Shown in pieces: positions 46,271 through 59,446 of a DNA stretch of 64,000 nt. Location: the NCBI GenBank assembly GCA_022579005.1, contig MU401548.1:1-64000 (forward strand). Reading direction: 5' to 3'. Position 1 is the stretch's first letter, and the number at the start of each line of letters is the position of its first letter. The translations under genes were made by a program, and so were the position numbers. The DNA comes from Poronia punctata. Its lineage: Eukaryota; Ascomycota; Sordariomycetes; Xylariales; Xylariaceae. Under the pieces are notes generated by a model that had not been told where the DNA came from, ran no database searches, and saw nothing but the letters and a program-made list of their open reading frames with translations.

Positions 46271-49200
46271 ATGTAGGAAGGTCAGAGTAACCTAGGTTAG
46301 TAGGTACTCGCAGCCTGTAGGTACCTCAGGCGTGCTCAGGTATGGAGCCGCGGCCGTCCTCTCCTTCACTGACTCGGGGCAGTAACCTTAACCTTAGTGT
46401 ATTAACGTCTAACTTTGGGTGGGCTGACTCGGTCAGTCAGCACTTATTATTCGGCTTGTACAAAACTGCGACTTGGTAGGCAAGGTACTTGGGTAATACC
46501 GCGACACACGCGCGCGCACACGCCTTGATGGAAAGGAAATGAAAGGCCGGTGTCAAAACGAAAAAACAGAAACATGAAGTAATACCTACTATCGTGGGGT
46601 AGCAATGGATGTTCTGTAGTCTACACGTAGAGAGACCGACATTTATCACAGAAAATCGGATAGTCCGTTGGCTCGATATAATCAAAACCCCACCAACATC
46701 TCCCCTGTTTCTTGGCGATGCGCAATCCTAGATGTGACGAGCTTGTCCTCGGGCCTTGATTCGAAGGGATTTGGAGCGATAGACATGGACCGTATGCGTC
46801 AGGAAATAGTTAAAAGCACGTCAACTCGTTGCGGCACATACATGCACAGATGCGGATAATATGTAAGCAGCCCGCTGTCCGTTGTTCTGTCTGCTGCCCG
46901 CTATCTGCCCGCTGTATGCTGTCGGCATGTTGGCGTCGAGAATTCCGTCTCGGAGTTTGCGATATCTCTGACTTGACCGCTCTTTGGGCCCTTTCATCCA
47001 TCAGGAGCGCCGGCCGCCAGGGCAAATTGATATTTCGTGTTTGCGCTCGCTGGCGGATAGATCGGTGATGGAGGGTTGGAAGGAATCGAGTCCTGATGGC
47101 TGGGACCCCAGACTAACCGCTCCGCAGCGTACCTACCTCGGCCAAATACCAACTGCTCCGACGTTAACCTTTCGTATCTCTGTTTCGTTTATATACGGGT
47201 TAATCATGCGCGCGAGTGCAAGTGCGTGATTAGAAAGGCATTCTCGGTACATCAGGTGCAGACGCATGTACTTATGCACCTTGTACTGTAGCGTCATTGC
47301 AACAGCTACGATCACGGGGCGGTCCAGCCATGCCAGCAATTAAACCCTTGGATCTATGCTCGTGGGAATGTTGACGGTGAAGGTTGAATTTAATCGTTGG
47401 CCGACGATGCTCATTGGGGCCGTATCGTGATTCGTAGCTGAAGCAGCTGAAAAAGGAACAGATTAGAGCGCAATGATCAATGACAGCTCTGTAAAGTGTA
47501 GGTACACGTAGATAGCGCCCCACGATGCTTCACCTTGGTGTTCAGCCAGGTTGCTAACCTCGACTTGCTCAGCTCTAACTCGTAATGGGAGCTATATACA
47601 GTGGCTGGAATGTACAGAGTACATGCCAGCTGACCGCATACAGTGCCCAGAACGAATATGGGAAAGTGGAGAAGTACCAGAATGAGAGGTGAGGGGTGAG
47701 AACCTTGTATTAGGTACATGTTGGAAACAGAAGATAGTACCGTTGTATCCTGTACTCTGTACCTTTGGCAGCTTGAGGATAGCCAGTGGATGATGAGGAA
47801 AAAAGAAAAGGCTTTCGCCTTGCCTTGCCTTACCTCACCTGCAACAGTTAGCGGTACTCAAGGTACGTACCCGTTTGGTTGCGAGATCGTCCAGACCACG
47901 GCGCCCCTCAACAAGGTATTCAAATGACTCGCTGGTGGGGGAACGAGAATTGGCGATCCTTGTCGGTTCTGCATTGCCTACTTGTATACTCTACTTTGGC
48001 CCGTACCTACGTTGTGTGGTTGTGTGATGGTTGTATGTAGTTCGAGATAGGTAACAATTATGCGTCAAGTACTCGTGTGCAGTCACTTGTCGGCGGCCCC
48101 AAGCGAAGCAGAGAACGGGCTCATCTCGCCAGGGCGGGCCGGTAAGCTTCCTTCGGCACTTTCAGGTCCATCAATGCCGTTGAGAGGCTGCGAGATACCC
48201 AACAAGGAAAGGATTGTCAACCTAAAGCGTCGGCCTGTCTACCGGTCCATCAGTACGACGCAAAGCATTACCACCACCCCAGAGCCGGACTGACCAACCC
48301 CCGTCGACCCCATCCCGACTAACGACCACTCGCGCAACGTTAGCTGGTTGCCGATGTGTAGTGGATTGGAATGGGACGGTACGTGATACAATAATATGAA
48401 GAGATGGAAGAGAGGGTAAAATAGAGCAAAGGAGAGGGAAAGAAAAGAAAAGAAAAGGGGTTGTGATTCGTTGGACAGGGGAAAATGGAAGGGCGAAGGA
48501 GGGGTTTGGGAAGGATGGGTGGAATGGTGAAGGACGGTAGGTGCTATCTCATCTGACTAGTCTACGTACGAGTAGATGGAAAGACCTCGTGCCTTCCGTA
48601 AAGTCCCCGCCTTTACTTTTGCTCAGTAGGTACTTGATGGTCAATTGTGCTGCATTTTACTTGTTGCTTTGTTTAGGTCGGGTATAACTCGAGGTACCTA
48701 CTACCTACATGTAGTATGGTATGACCAACCATCCACTCTCGAGCTGAACAGGACCGGTGTTTATAGTGTTATATGAATTAGATGCTGCAGCCTCCAGGTG
48801 CAGCTGAGATACTGACACACTGAGTGAGGCATTCTTGCTTGTTTGGTTTACATACACGTACACGGAACAGAGTCCAGGGCTACCTTACCTAACGTACAAC
48901 GACTATCTCCTTATCTTGGCAGGCTAGGTTAGGTGAGGTTAGTACTCTGGTGTGTCGGTATTATTAAGATATGGGTAAGAATGATCGGCAGCACGCTGTT
49001 GTACCTTTGCAGGATTAATGCGGGATCTCTGTCGACCTAGGCTTATTAGTCTCTTGTTATAGTAGGCGCTCGTCTTGATTAAGAAAAGTACGGAAGTTGT
49101 AATGTAAAGAGATAAGGAATAATATAGCTCGGTATATATACAGAATAGGGTAAGACGCCTTGTAAGTTGTAACAAACAAGGTGCGAAGGTCGAGTCTAGG

Positions 49201-51805
49201 AGTCTAGGCGACTACGTATTCCCGCGCCTAGCTCCTCCGGGGCGGCGTTTGAAAGACATCACATCACACCACGGTCTGTAGCTGTGGTAGTGGGCCGCAG
49301 AAGGCTCCAGTCACCCAGCTAGCTTTGCGTTCACGTACTCTCAGCTTGTCGCATCGGCTAACCGGGGCAGGCCGGAGACTCGCTTGACCATGCCTATATC
49401 TCAGATGCCTGTGCACATGCACTTTGTTTCTCATGTACAGAATACATCTTGCATACCTCCAACACTTACTTTCTGATAAGTTGAACAGGTGCCCATACGA
49501 ATTAATCAATGTTTGATTACGGACATGCTGGGTGGTTAGAATTACTAAGATAGGTTAACCTTAGGTAGGTACTTAAGGTTGACTACGAGTAGATAGGCTC
49601 GCTTCTGGGCATGTGCCGTTGCTGCTACGGTATGATCCGGACCAGACAGCTCCTATAACTTTGCCTCTGCCTGGCTATGCTGTGGCTAACCTATACACGT
49701 AGATGCCGAGCTGATGTGATATGCTGATGTGCGCCTGGCGAACGGTCCAACCAGCAGACAACCGAACAGGTTCTCTCACGACCTTGATGCTTAACACTCT
49801 TTCCCCTCTTATCAGCCAGCCCAATCAGAAATCGTGATGAGGAACCCCAAATGGTGACTCCAATCAGAAGAGGTAGGTTAGATAAAGTATCTACTTACCT
49901 ACCTACCTACCTCTCGTACATGTATGTGGTGCACCCATGCTGTTAAGGTAGTAGAGGTAATGTAGGTAAATCGTAAATCGTAAGTCGGACATCGAAAGCG
50001 CTAATGAGTCTAACAAATCGTGCTCTGCTGTTCATGTAGCACCTTGTACATCGGCGCAGATCCGTACCAATCATGCAATAAGCACCGGGCTCTGACAATG
50101 CTCAGCAGCGGTGATCGTCTAAAAGATATATAAGATTGTATGGTAGACCACAGACCACAGACTACCTGCATGCATTTTCTTCAGCCGAGCTGTTCGATGC
50201 TACATGACAGACGCATATGACAACCTGACAGGACCCTAAAACATAGTGTATGGTATGAATCTGTGGTCACAGTACCTACTATATCAAACAATCAGCTCAG
50301 AGAGTCTGGAACTCTCCTCAGCATACGAGGTAGGTACGGTAAGCGATACGTAACTGGTCACCCAATGGCGTCGTGATCGCATGGACGGATTGCGCAAAAT
50401 ATAGTGTTTCTTTAGAGCGAGCGATGGTTATTCAAGGACGACCATCTGCCATATCCATCTACCTCGAGCACGACGCGATCGGAAAACATGGTAGCACGAT
50501 CTCATCGGCTGCACCATTCAACACTGCAGAGTCGGTACGGGTATTTTGATTTGTTATTATATGGCCACATCTGACTGGGAAGCACAGAGATGCCCGCTGC
50601 TTTTATATGTACAAAACGGCGCGAGACAGGCGTATATAGGGTAGGTAGCAATAGTTATTGCTTTTGAGCTCAACAACTTTTCCATTGCCGATTCAGCTTC
50701 AGCTCCCAAAAAAGGGGTGTTGTACAAGGACTCTATACTGATGTACCTAGTATAACAACACTCGAGTATAAGTAAGCATGCATCTGAGGCAGAGCTACCT
50801 ACCTAGGTTAAAATCATAGGTCCCTTGTCATTCAGTCCCCCAACGTAGGTACGCTGTGGGCCTTCTTGCAGATTTACTTGAGAGACCTGGTCCTTGTTTC
50901 AGTGCTCAACTTGGACGTCCGTAACATGGTTCAATATTCTTCATTACTCTCTACCACATTTCGAGTTTTCACATTCTGGTAAAGTTGATACCTAGGTTTA
51001 GGTAGTAGATAGATTACTTACAAGTATGTGTGTTTTGGTCTTTGTACGCACTTGCTAGGTCTCCCTTGCTCATAGTCGGCCGCTGGTCCGGCCAAGGGCC
51101 AAGATCCCACGATACCGGTAACAAGTGAGTCGTTTCTCGACTTTGCCAGAGTGCCAGACTAGTATCGGTATGTTACTCGATGTACCTAGTTTTGAATTGA
51201 TGGCCTTGTGTCAACCGGGCTCACCTACCGAGGCTAGTCCTGATAATCCACTGAAGGATTACTTAACCCGACTGGCTCAGTTCTCATAGGTACGGAGCTT
51301 ATTAGTACCCACTTGCATGTACTGAGTACCTTACCTACTTGCGACCTTTATGCCAATCCTTTTTGTTGGCTTCCTCAATAATAATTAGCCTTGATATCGT
51401 ATCAACACCCGGGCACCAGGCCAGACGACCAACATAACAAGAGAAATATTATGTTATATTGAGAATATAATACTCCTAAACCAAGCGGCATGGAGGTTGG
51501 AATAACGTACAACTGACAGCTGTACACTTCTTTTACCAGTACCTACGTAACGGAAAGGGACGAAAGGGAAGAGTATAACAAGATAGGCCAACAGAGATTC
51601 AGAAGGGCGTTACCGAGTTACATATCACGCGTTAGCGCTGAGTATTCCATGCGCCACAACTGATGCATCTGATATCTATCTTCACACGTATTTTCCTTCA
51701 GTGCCCGCATACGATCATATGTACCTACCAAATCATCTACCTATCCTAGGGCAGTCCAGTATGTAGTCGAGTACTCATATACGTAATATACTGATCTACA
51801 TATAC
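46271..51805. other. central part of the gene-poor region
   Basis: About 5.5 kb with only short unrelated frames. ACCTAGGT/GTAGGTAC-type short motifs are frequent. No gene, RNA or further transposon end was recognised by eye. Confidence 0.45.
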
Positions 51806-51814
51806 ATAGATAAC

Positions 51815-52272
51815 CAGCTCAACTTTTCAACTCTCACTTTCTACTATCGCGCTCTGCACGCTAAACTATAACAAGACAGTCTAGGTACTATATACTTTAA
51901 AAGATAAAGGTATTTAAAGCCTTTTTTTAGCTAAAGTAAAGATTATATAAAAAATAAATATAGCTATATATTTTTTATACTTTTTTATATTTAATATATT
52001 ATAAATCCTTTTATTTTAATAATATTTAAGCATATTGTTATATAGTTAAAAAAATAAAAAAGGTAAAAAGTACTTAGAAGCAGCTAGACATTGCTGCTTT
52101 TTTAAGGGTGCACGTTAACTTCTAAATAAGTACATTTAACCTAGCCGGACACCTATACCTACATGTATACATGTAGCTATAGCAAAATAGAAGGGATGGC
52201 TAGGTACCTTTCTGTTTAAGGCTTAGCGTGCAGAGCCAGATAGTGAAAAATGAGAGTTGAAAAGTTGGGCTG
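51815..52272. mobile_element. MULE-like non-autonomous TIR element
   Basis: A 458-bp element bounded by a perfect 9-bp direct duplication, ATAGATAAC (51806-51814 and 52273-52281). Its termini are inverted repeats of about 75 bp, imperfect: CAGCTCAACTTTTCAACTCT on the left and CAGCCCAACTTTTCAACTCT read inward on the right, with GCTCTGCACGCTAA shared further in. The centre (about 51890-52060) is AT-rich and has no coding capacity. Long inverted repeats with a 9-bp duplication are the hallmark of Mutator-like elements. Confidence 0.8.
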
Positions 52273-52281
52273 ATAGATAAC

Positions 52282-54101
52282 AACTCATACTATGATCTAT
52301 ATCACGCAATGCGTATACTAGAGTTGGTCGAGACACCATAAATAGGGTAATCATATGTCCGTCCTGTTCCTTTTCCCTATTTCGTCATATAATTCGATTC
52401 CTGCACTGGCCGTCGCATGTCAAGGGAGACGGCAGTCCTGAACAAAATCAATTCAGGTCTGATACGACCACCGTTTAACCTGTATTCATCAGCGTACTAA
52501 ATACAAGTACGAGTAGGAGACCAGACAGCCACTTCTTGCTTTGTAAGGCTAGTGTGTTGATATATGTTTGTCTACGAGTACGTGTGCATGGTATCCCGTC
52601 GACAGGAGCATCTAGCCCTGATCCCACCCCTCCACACACCCCAGCCCGGCATCAGCGTGCCTATCACGTCAAGTGGGTGGTTCTTACCAGCTCATACCCT
52701 TGCACCTGCCACTACGGGTACTGTCTCCCCGCACACCCCGTTGCCTAGCCCTGCCCATGCCCTTGCCCTTCCCTGTCCTCCAGGCTGTACTGCGCTGCAC
52801 TGCGCAGCTGCCCCAACGGGGATTTCCCTAGGGTAGGTCCCTTAGCTGGGTGGACCTGGAGTGAAATATGTACCTACTCGTACCTGGAGCTCCGGCCTGG
52901 TCCAACTTGCAAGGACGTAGCTTTTAGCTTGCCCCACACAATTGGGAGCGAGCCTATAACAATCCCCAAATTGCACATAACATCCATACTATAGGGATGT
53001 ACATAGTAGGTAATTATCAGTAGAGATACAGTACCGACATTTGGTACGCTTTGTTAATCTACCGTCACCGGCTACGGCCCACCCTGAAGCCCTTGAAGGT
53101 CTTGATTTTTTGAGCTCTTTTGCTCTTTTCTCTCGACTGCCCAGTCATCCAGTCCAATCAAACCCAGAAAATAATATCATAACTGGTCTGTTATCGCTAT
53201 AGGTATTGTGTACCGGGAACTGTACAGTGCAGTCACGTACAGTATAGTCCGGCGCGCTTTACCTTGATATCGCTCATACCATCAGTCTTGATATCCGAAC
53301 AAGTATTAGCCAAATTTTGGTCTTGTCGGCTGTCCTTGGTCGACTGGAAAATTTCCCTTTTTCTTCCCTTTTTTGATATTATTGCAAGCCTATCACTTGC
53401 CAACAAACGAGAAATACGGCGCAGTACGATGTTTTGAACACCGAATTGCTCACGCGGCCCGTTCCATCCTTTGCTTTATGACGTTATTTTGGTTTGACTC
53501 GAATCTCAATTTACAACAAGTGTCCCTATCGAGTACCTTATCCTCGTTCAGCTGTGACCGGGATAGGCCAAGCCGGAGACCACCTAGCTTTATCGATTCT
53601 CCAACCAACATAAAAAAAGATACTAGAGTCTAGACTCCGTCGCTACAACGCGTTTCGGCGCCAATTCTCAAATTTATTTTGACCACCGCCAGACCTCTCC
53701 GAAGGATGGGACACTTTTGATCTAGGTACCAGCTAAGCTTTCCCAACCGAACTCGGGCCGGTGACTGGGACTTCCGGTCAACCGGTTCTTACTTACCGGA
53801 CCGGCGCCATCTTCCTTTGGACGCCAGGTTTTATTATATAGCGCAAGGCTATTTTGATGTCTCCAGTCAAAGTAGTTTTAGCACGCAAGAGTGCGAATGA
53901 GCCCGACGCGGCGGCAAAGAGCAATCTTTCCGGAGGGTAACGGCCCCAGTGCCTGTGTTTAAGGTACCAGAAAGCGGAGGAGTCGCAGTGGGATCCAAAG
54001 ATCAGAGGCCAAAGGAGTCAAAAGGGGGGGGGGAAAGACAAGTAAATTGCCGAGAGCAGGAGAGGTAGAGAAAAGAGGGGGAAACGGCCCAAAATAGAAG
54101 G
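52282..54101. other. intergenic, right part of gene-poor region
   Basis: No gene recognised. The last 350 bp are GC-richer, with several CCGG-containing motifs between about 53755 and 53810, and probably form the promoter of the zinc-finger gene. Confidence 0.5.
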
Positions 54102-57100
54102 ATGGCCGGTGTCCCTTTTGAACTGCGACAAGATGGCCAAGTCTCCATCTTCAACTCGCGGGAAGCTTCGGGCGCGGCCCAGTCGCTTGACAAGGCCTCG
54201 AGGATTTCGCGGCTCCTCCAGAAGCAGGCCGAAATCCAGGCCGAATTGGACACTCTGCTACCCAGTAGCTTTAGGATACAGCCCCGCGAAGAGCTTGCCA
54301 TGTTAGAACATAAGCTGCGTGGCCTGAAGAACTATCTGTATAATCAACGTATGTCTTGGCCGCCTCCCCTGCTCCTCAGACTCGTCCATTCACCCACGCC
54401 CGACGCCCCGCCCTAATTGGTCACGCTGATGCGGCGCCCATCCTGTTTCTATGCTCGTGCATTGACCGGTTTTGTGCCGCCAACTGACGAGAAGGCAGAC
54501 AGGGCAGACATATCTGAGGCCATCCCTAGGCTTTGTGATGTCGAGGAAGCTCGAATAGTCCAGTACAGATGTGAATGCATCTTGGACTACCTAGTAGGCA
54601 AAGGTATGGACCCGCGCAAGCAGTTTGAGACGCTCCATTTCCTGCCGTATCTTACACTGTACCATAGGCCTCAATCTCAACGATGCGAGATTCCTTGATG
54701 CCCTGCGTGCTGCCGCCGGCGAGGCGCCACAAGGTTTCACTCATTGGTTGGAACAGAACATGGAATATTACGATCCCATCTTTCGAGCGTGGAGGGCAAG
54801 GAGCTCCGTGCCCATGTTGATATCCCAAGGCCAAGCTTCTTTCAAATGCGAGCACGACCAGTGCGTCCATCATGTGTATGGATTCGCAACGGCCGAGGAG
54901 AGACGCGCACACATGGAGAGACATGACACGTCTTCCAGAAGGGCGCTGGAGCCTTCAATCTCAGATACACCGCGTGCCATCGGTGGCGATTACGTAAACC
55001 GAGGCTCTCCAGCCCCTCTACCACGAATATCAGCACCGACTGTATTGCCGACCCTATCCACGATAGGGCAAGTACAAGGGATGGATCGTCGGGGCTCGGC
55101 TCCGAACTTCTCCGTCAACGTAAACGATTTCCCCCTACAGCAGCGCGCATCGGCGCAGACGGAATCCGAGGTGGATCCTATGCTTCCGCCTTTGAAACGA
55201 AGCAGAACCGGCCATTCGAGATTGCAATCCATAGACGAGTTGAGGCTCTATCCCGGAATGCAACAGTGTCTTCGCTGTCGAGTCCAGGGCAAACAGGTAA
55301 GGAGGCGGCCTCTGCTACCGGATGTGCCTGCTTAGCTAACCGCGGCTGTAGTGTGGTGCGGGAGACGAGTGCGTTTTTTGCGCCGAGGACGTAAAATCGG
55401 GCGGCGAGGAATTCTGGACCCTCCTTAGATGCCACCGTGGTCCTCTAGCCGACTTGGCTGATTACATGCTACCAGGTAGGCCGTTTAACCCCGAGTGCCG
55501 CCACGATGATATTCTTGACTTAACCGACGGACCAGAAGCTCTCTCCCCGAGACAGACTCATACACCCGTCACCTCCCCGATGGCGAGACGGCGGAACATG
55601 AATGAGTACCTCGATAGAGTATACATCGTGCCCCAGGACAGGGTAGAGTTGGTGAAGAGGCATATCGATTTCAACGACGGCTTCTGGTGGACCGAAGATC
55701 TTGCTACCCTACCCCTGTCGAACCCCACGTTGGCGAATTATCCCAAGGAACCAAGCGACCATGCGCCCCCTGTTCTCAAAGTCCTTGCCGCGAGTTGGAA
55801 TGTTGAAGCGGTACCTTTTGGATTCTGGGAGCTCTTTGGTCTTACAAACTATTTGTCGGAGAGTAGGGAGGCCGAGGCCGTGGCATATCCGGTCTTGTAC
55901 CGGGCCAAGCTGTTGTTACGAGAAGTTCTCTTCTATGACTTTCAACAACCGGAACCGTCGACACGGACGGCAGTGAATGTCAACGCGCAAATTCCCACGG
56001 ACGAGACGGACCACGGCGATCGAAGCCGGCTCGTTTATAATTGCATGGTTCAGTTCTTGCAGTCGTTCGAGAATGTGACCTTTCGAAGACCTGTGGGGGG
56101 CCCAAAGGGCTGGCTCGCCGTTTTTATTTCGCTGTGCATTTTCAGCATCGTCAGGACCATTCTCGCCGATCTAATTTCTTCCATGTCACAGCCCGTTCCG
56201 GGACAGGCCCCAAACGGACCGCCCATTTCAGGGGGCGCTATGGCGGCGCATAGTGTGTATAAAGCGCTTGTTCATGCATTTGCGTGGTCTGCGCCGATGA
56301 TGCTAGACGAACCCGTCTCGGAACTGGATGGGGTGGAGAGAGCCCTTTTTGCCACGGCGGCGACGGCCATTCGGAAGGAGGACTGGATTACGTGGGGAAT
56401 ACGGTCTACCAAGGATTTTCTGCTGGGACTGGGAAGTGGGTACATGTCCGAAGCCGTTGGCTGGAACGGCTTCTACCGCCAGCGGACACCCATTTACCGT
56501 CCCGTCTCATATACGCAGCCCACAGCCATGGGCGAGGCTGCGGAGGCGCGGAGGTCCATCTCGGAATGGCGGCCTATAGATCCTTGGGCCAACGCGGGCG
56601 AGAACGGCTCAATACCACTAGCTTACACTATGCAGCAGGAGAGACGCCATACGGTGGCGGAGAGCCCCGTGCTGGCGCGTGCGATTGCGCGTGGGCTCAG
56701 TTCCCCCACCAAGCTAAGGACGACTTACCAACGGCCGCCCCTTCGCAGGGTGTTCTGCACGAAATGTAGCGAGTACCCGGAAGGCTTCCGCGGCGAGCAC
56801 GAGCTTCGCCGCCACACCGACGCCAAGCATGCGGCGCTCGTAAAACGCTGGGTGTGCACCGAGCCATCCAACCCAAGCCCAAACGCGCCGCAGCCCCAGA
56901 TCCCGCTGAACAAGTGCAAAGCCTGCCTCAATAATAAGAAATACGGGGCATATTACAATGCGGCAGCTCATCTACGACGTGCACACTTTCACCCTCACCG
57001 GACCGGCAAGGCGAGTGGAGACTGGCCCCCGATGTCTATCTTGAAGGACTGGATGAGAGAGGTGAGGCAGTCGATCGGTGTCAACGAGAACGACATATCC

Positions 57101-57883
57101 AGCGGCGAGGATGAGAATGAATCGCGCATGGTGGAGGAATATCCGATGCCTCGACAGCCAATATTCCTGGAGAACCCTCCGAGACTCGCGCCAGCGCCAC
57201 CGCAAGGCCATCTCCTTGCACCGTCTGTGCCACCGTCGATGGAGAACAACGTGCACGGCAGCCCCGGCCTGGGCAAGATGGAAGACAACCGCAACCGTTG
57301 TCCGCATCCGGACTGTGGTCGCGTCTTCAAAGATCTCGCCGCACACATGCTTACTCACCAGGAAGAGCGGCCCGAAAAGTGTCCGATAGATAACTGCGAA
57401 TACCACATCAAGGGGTTCGCCCGCAAGTACGACAAGAACAGACATGCACTCACGCATTACAAGGGGACTATGATATGCCCTTTTTGCCCCGGCCAAGGGA
57501 CGCCGTATGAGAAGGCCTTTAACCGAACCGATGTATTCAAGCGGCACTTGGCGGCGGTTCACAACGTTGAGCAGACGCCGCCTAACAGCCGCAAGATGGT
57601 CATTACAGGTGGTAGTTCTCGGGACGGTAACGACGCCATGTGTTCCATCTGCCAGACACGATTCGCAAATGCACAGGAGTTCTACGAGCACTTGGATGAC
57701 TGTGTATTAAACACAATTGTTCCCAGCACACCGAAAGCGTCGAGAGACCGCACATCAACACCACAGAAGGGCGAGCAGAAGAACGGGATAAGCGGCCCCG
57801 GAGAAGGCAACGTCAAGCCGGAATTGGCCGATAGCCGCGACACGGAAGAAATGGATGTGGACTCGGAGAGGGGTGAAAGATGA
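54102..57883 (+). CDS. fungal zinc-finger protein, C6-like plus C2H2
   Basis: Exons 54102-54348, 54499-54603, 54668-55296 and 55352-57883 encode 1170 residues. The N-terminus (about 25-80) is helical and possibly coiled-coil. A single CEHDQC...HMERH finger follows. Then comes a cysteine motif split by the last intron, C-X2-C-X6-C-X5-C-X2-C with a sixth Cys 18 residues on, like the degenerate Zn2Cys6 motifs of fungal regulators. The middle is uncharacterised. The C-terminal half holds FCTKCSEYPEGFRGEHELRR (about 793-812), KCKACLNNKKYGAYYNAAAH, and a C2H2 group at about 976-1068 (CPHPDCGRVFKDLAAHMLTH, CPIDNCEY, CPFCPGQG) plus a last CSICQTRF. The protein is probably nuclear and DNA-binding; the target is unknown. 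The second exon start could also be 54508. Confidence 0.82.
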
Positions 57884-59446
57884 AGACATAATATTATCTA
57901 GCCGCAATTCCCGGTATATAAAGGAACATGACTTTGGGGGGAAAAAACAAAGTACCTTACAGGAAGGGGAAGGTTGTTTTGGCAGAGTTTGATTTCTGAC
58001 AAAGTACAGATACCTCCTAAACTACATATTTCTTGATGAGCGAGGCTAGGCGATCTAGGCGCTATCTGAGTTGTGTGTATACACCGGGAGGGCGATACGA
58101 GATGGACAAACACGTATAGGTATAGCATGAGGCAATTTTATGAATGAATATAATTCAATGTGTGAAAGAACTTGACAGGTTGAACTTGGCGTGCGATTGC
58201 GATTTATTAATATGGGCGGACTATGTATGTATGTATGTACATGGATTCTCAACACCTGATGATGTATTTGTTACGATACATGAGCTAGCTTTTTACCAAC
58301 CCCTCGAATATGTGTATATTTATGTAAATAGGTCTTGGATCTTCCTCTCTGTTCTTCCTTTCTTTCTTCTCAACAAGGATAGACTGCTCATCTCAGCTAG
58401 GGTTGGTTTACTACAATGCCAAAAGATATACATATATATATATACACCTTGGAATTACTTGAGAAATATACGGGGTCCCGAACAAGAAGCGTTAACAAGC
58501 CGAAAAAGCAACAGGACGGGGGATGAGGAAGGAGATGATGATATGATTCCCAGGTAAATAAGTAGGTTAGGTAGGTTAGGTGGTTAAGAGGTATAGAGAT
58601 AAGGCAGTGTAAGTGGGTGAGTGATTGTCAATGCAACAAAACCTTTATCTTTTTCGTCTCTTTGAATTTTTTTTTTAAAAGTTCTTCTTCTTATTCTTCT
58701 GTCTTCTTTACATACATCTTGATTTGATTTGATCGATCGGTTTGGTATACTTTATCTGAGCTTTGAAACTTTTGAAGCTCAAACTCTCCTATAATTTCCC
58801 CTTTCCCTTCTCTTTTTCTACTGCTTCTTCTTCTTCTACTGGACAGGACAGGACAGAAAAGGTACAAAAAGGGACAGAGAGAGAGAGAGAGAGAGAGAGC
58901 AAAAAACATGGCGACGTTGACAAAGCCCGGCAAAGGGTAGGTTAGGTATATATATATAAATAACCCTCTCTCCTTTCTGTGAGTAGGTAGTTCATCCCCG
59001 CCAAACCCCGGTCCCCCCCCCCTTTACATGTGTAAATGCATCGTGGGAATGCACGCAATCCAGGTTGTGTCGACATGAAAAGAAAAGCGTTGTCGCATTA
59101 CCCATCTCATAGTCCCGTTCACATGAAAGATTTGGTTTACATTCGTCCACCTGAAAAAAGTTCCCGCGACCCTGGTGACGCTATCCACACTCCCAGTAAA
59201 AGCCTGTCTCGGTCAAAACAGGCCGTTATTCAGTCGATAATGCACCCATCCAAAAATAGTTTGGGATAGATGGGCCCTCATTGGAACGCGAGTTCAGCCA
59301 AAATCATATAGACCGGTCGATGTGGTGGTGCGTCGGTTCCGAGCCGGGCTACCTGGAGGGGCTTTCCTAGGGACTCCCAGGAACATCCAGAGGCCTTTTA
59401 GCGGGGCATTGTGGCCAGTCTGAGCCCGTGCCATTTATTGGAACGC
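57884..59446. other. intergenic between convergent genes
   Basis: Shared 3' region of the zinc-finger and kinesin genes. It contains a short (TA)n at about 58430-58445 and a (GA)n at about 58876-58899. No gene recognised. Confidence 0.55.

Noticed and set aside
52536..52836. Two overlapping proline-rich open frames of 70 and 90 residues
   Set aside because: C-rich low-complexity sequence; neither frame shows a domain, intron support or codon bias.
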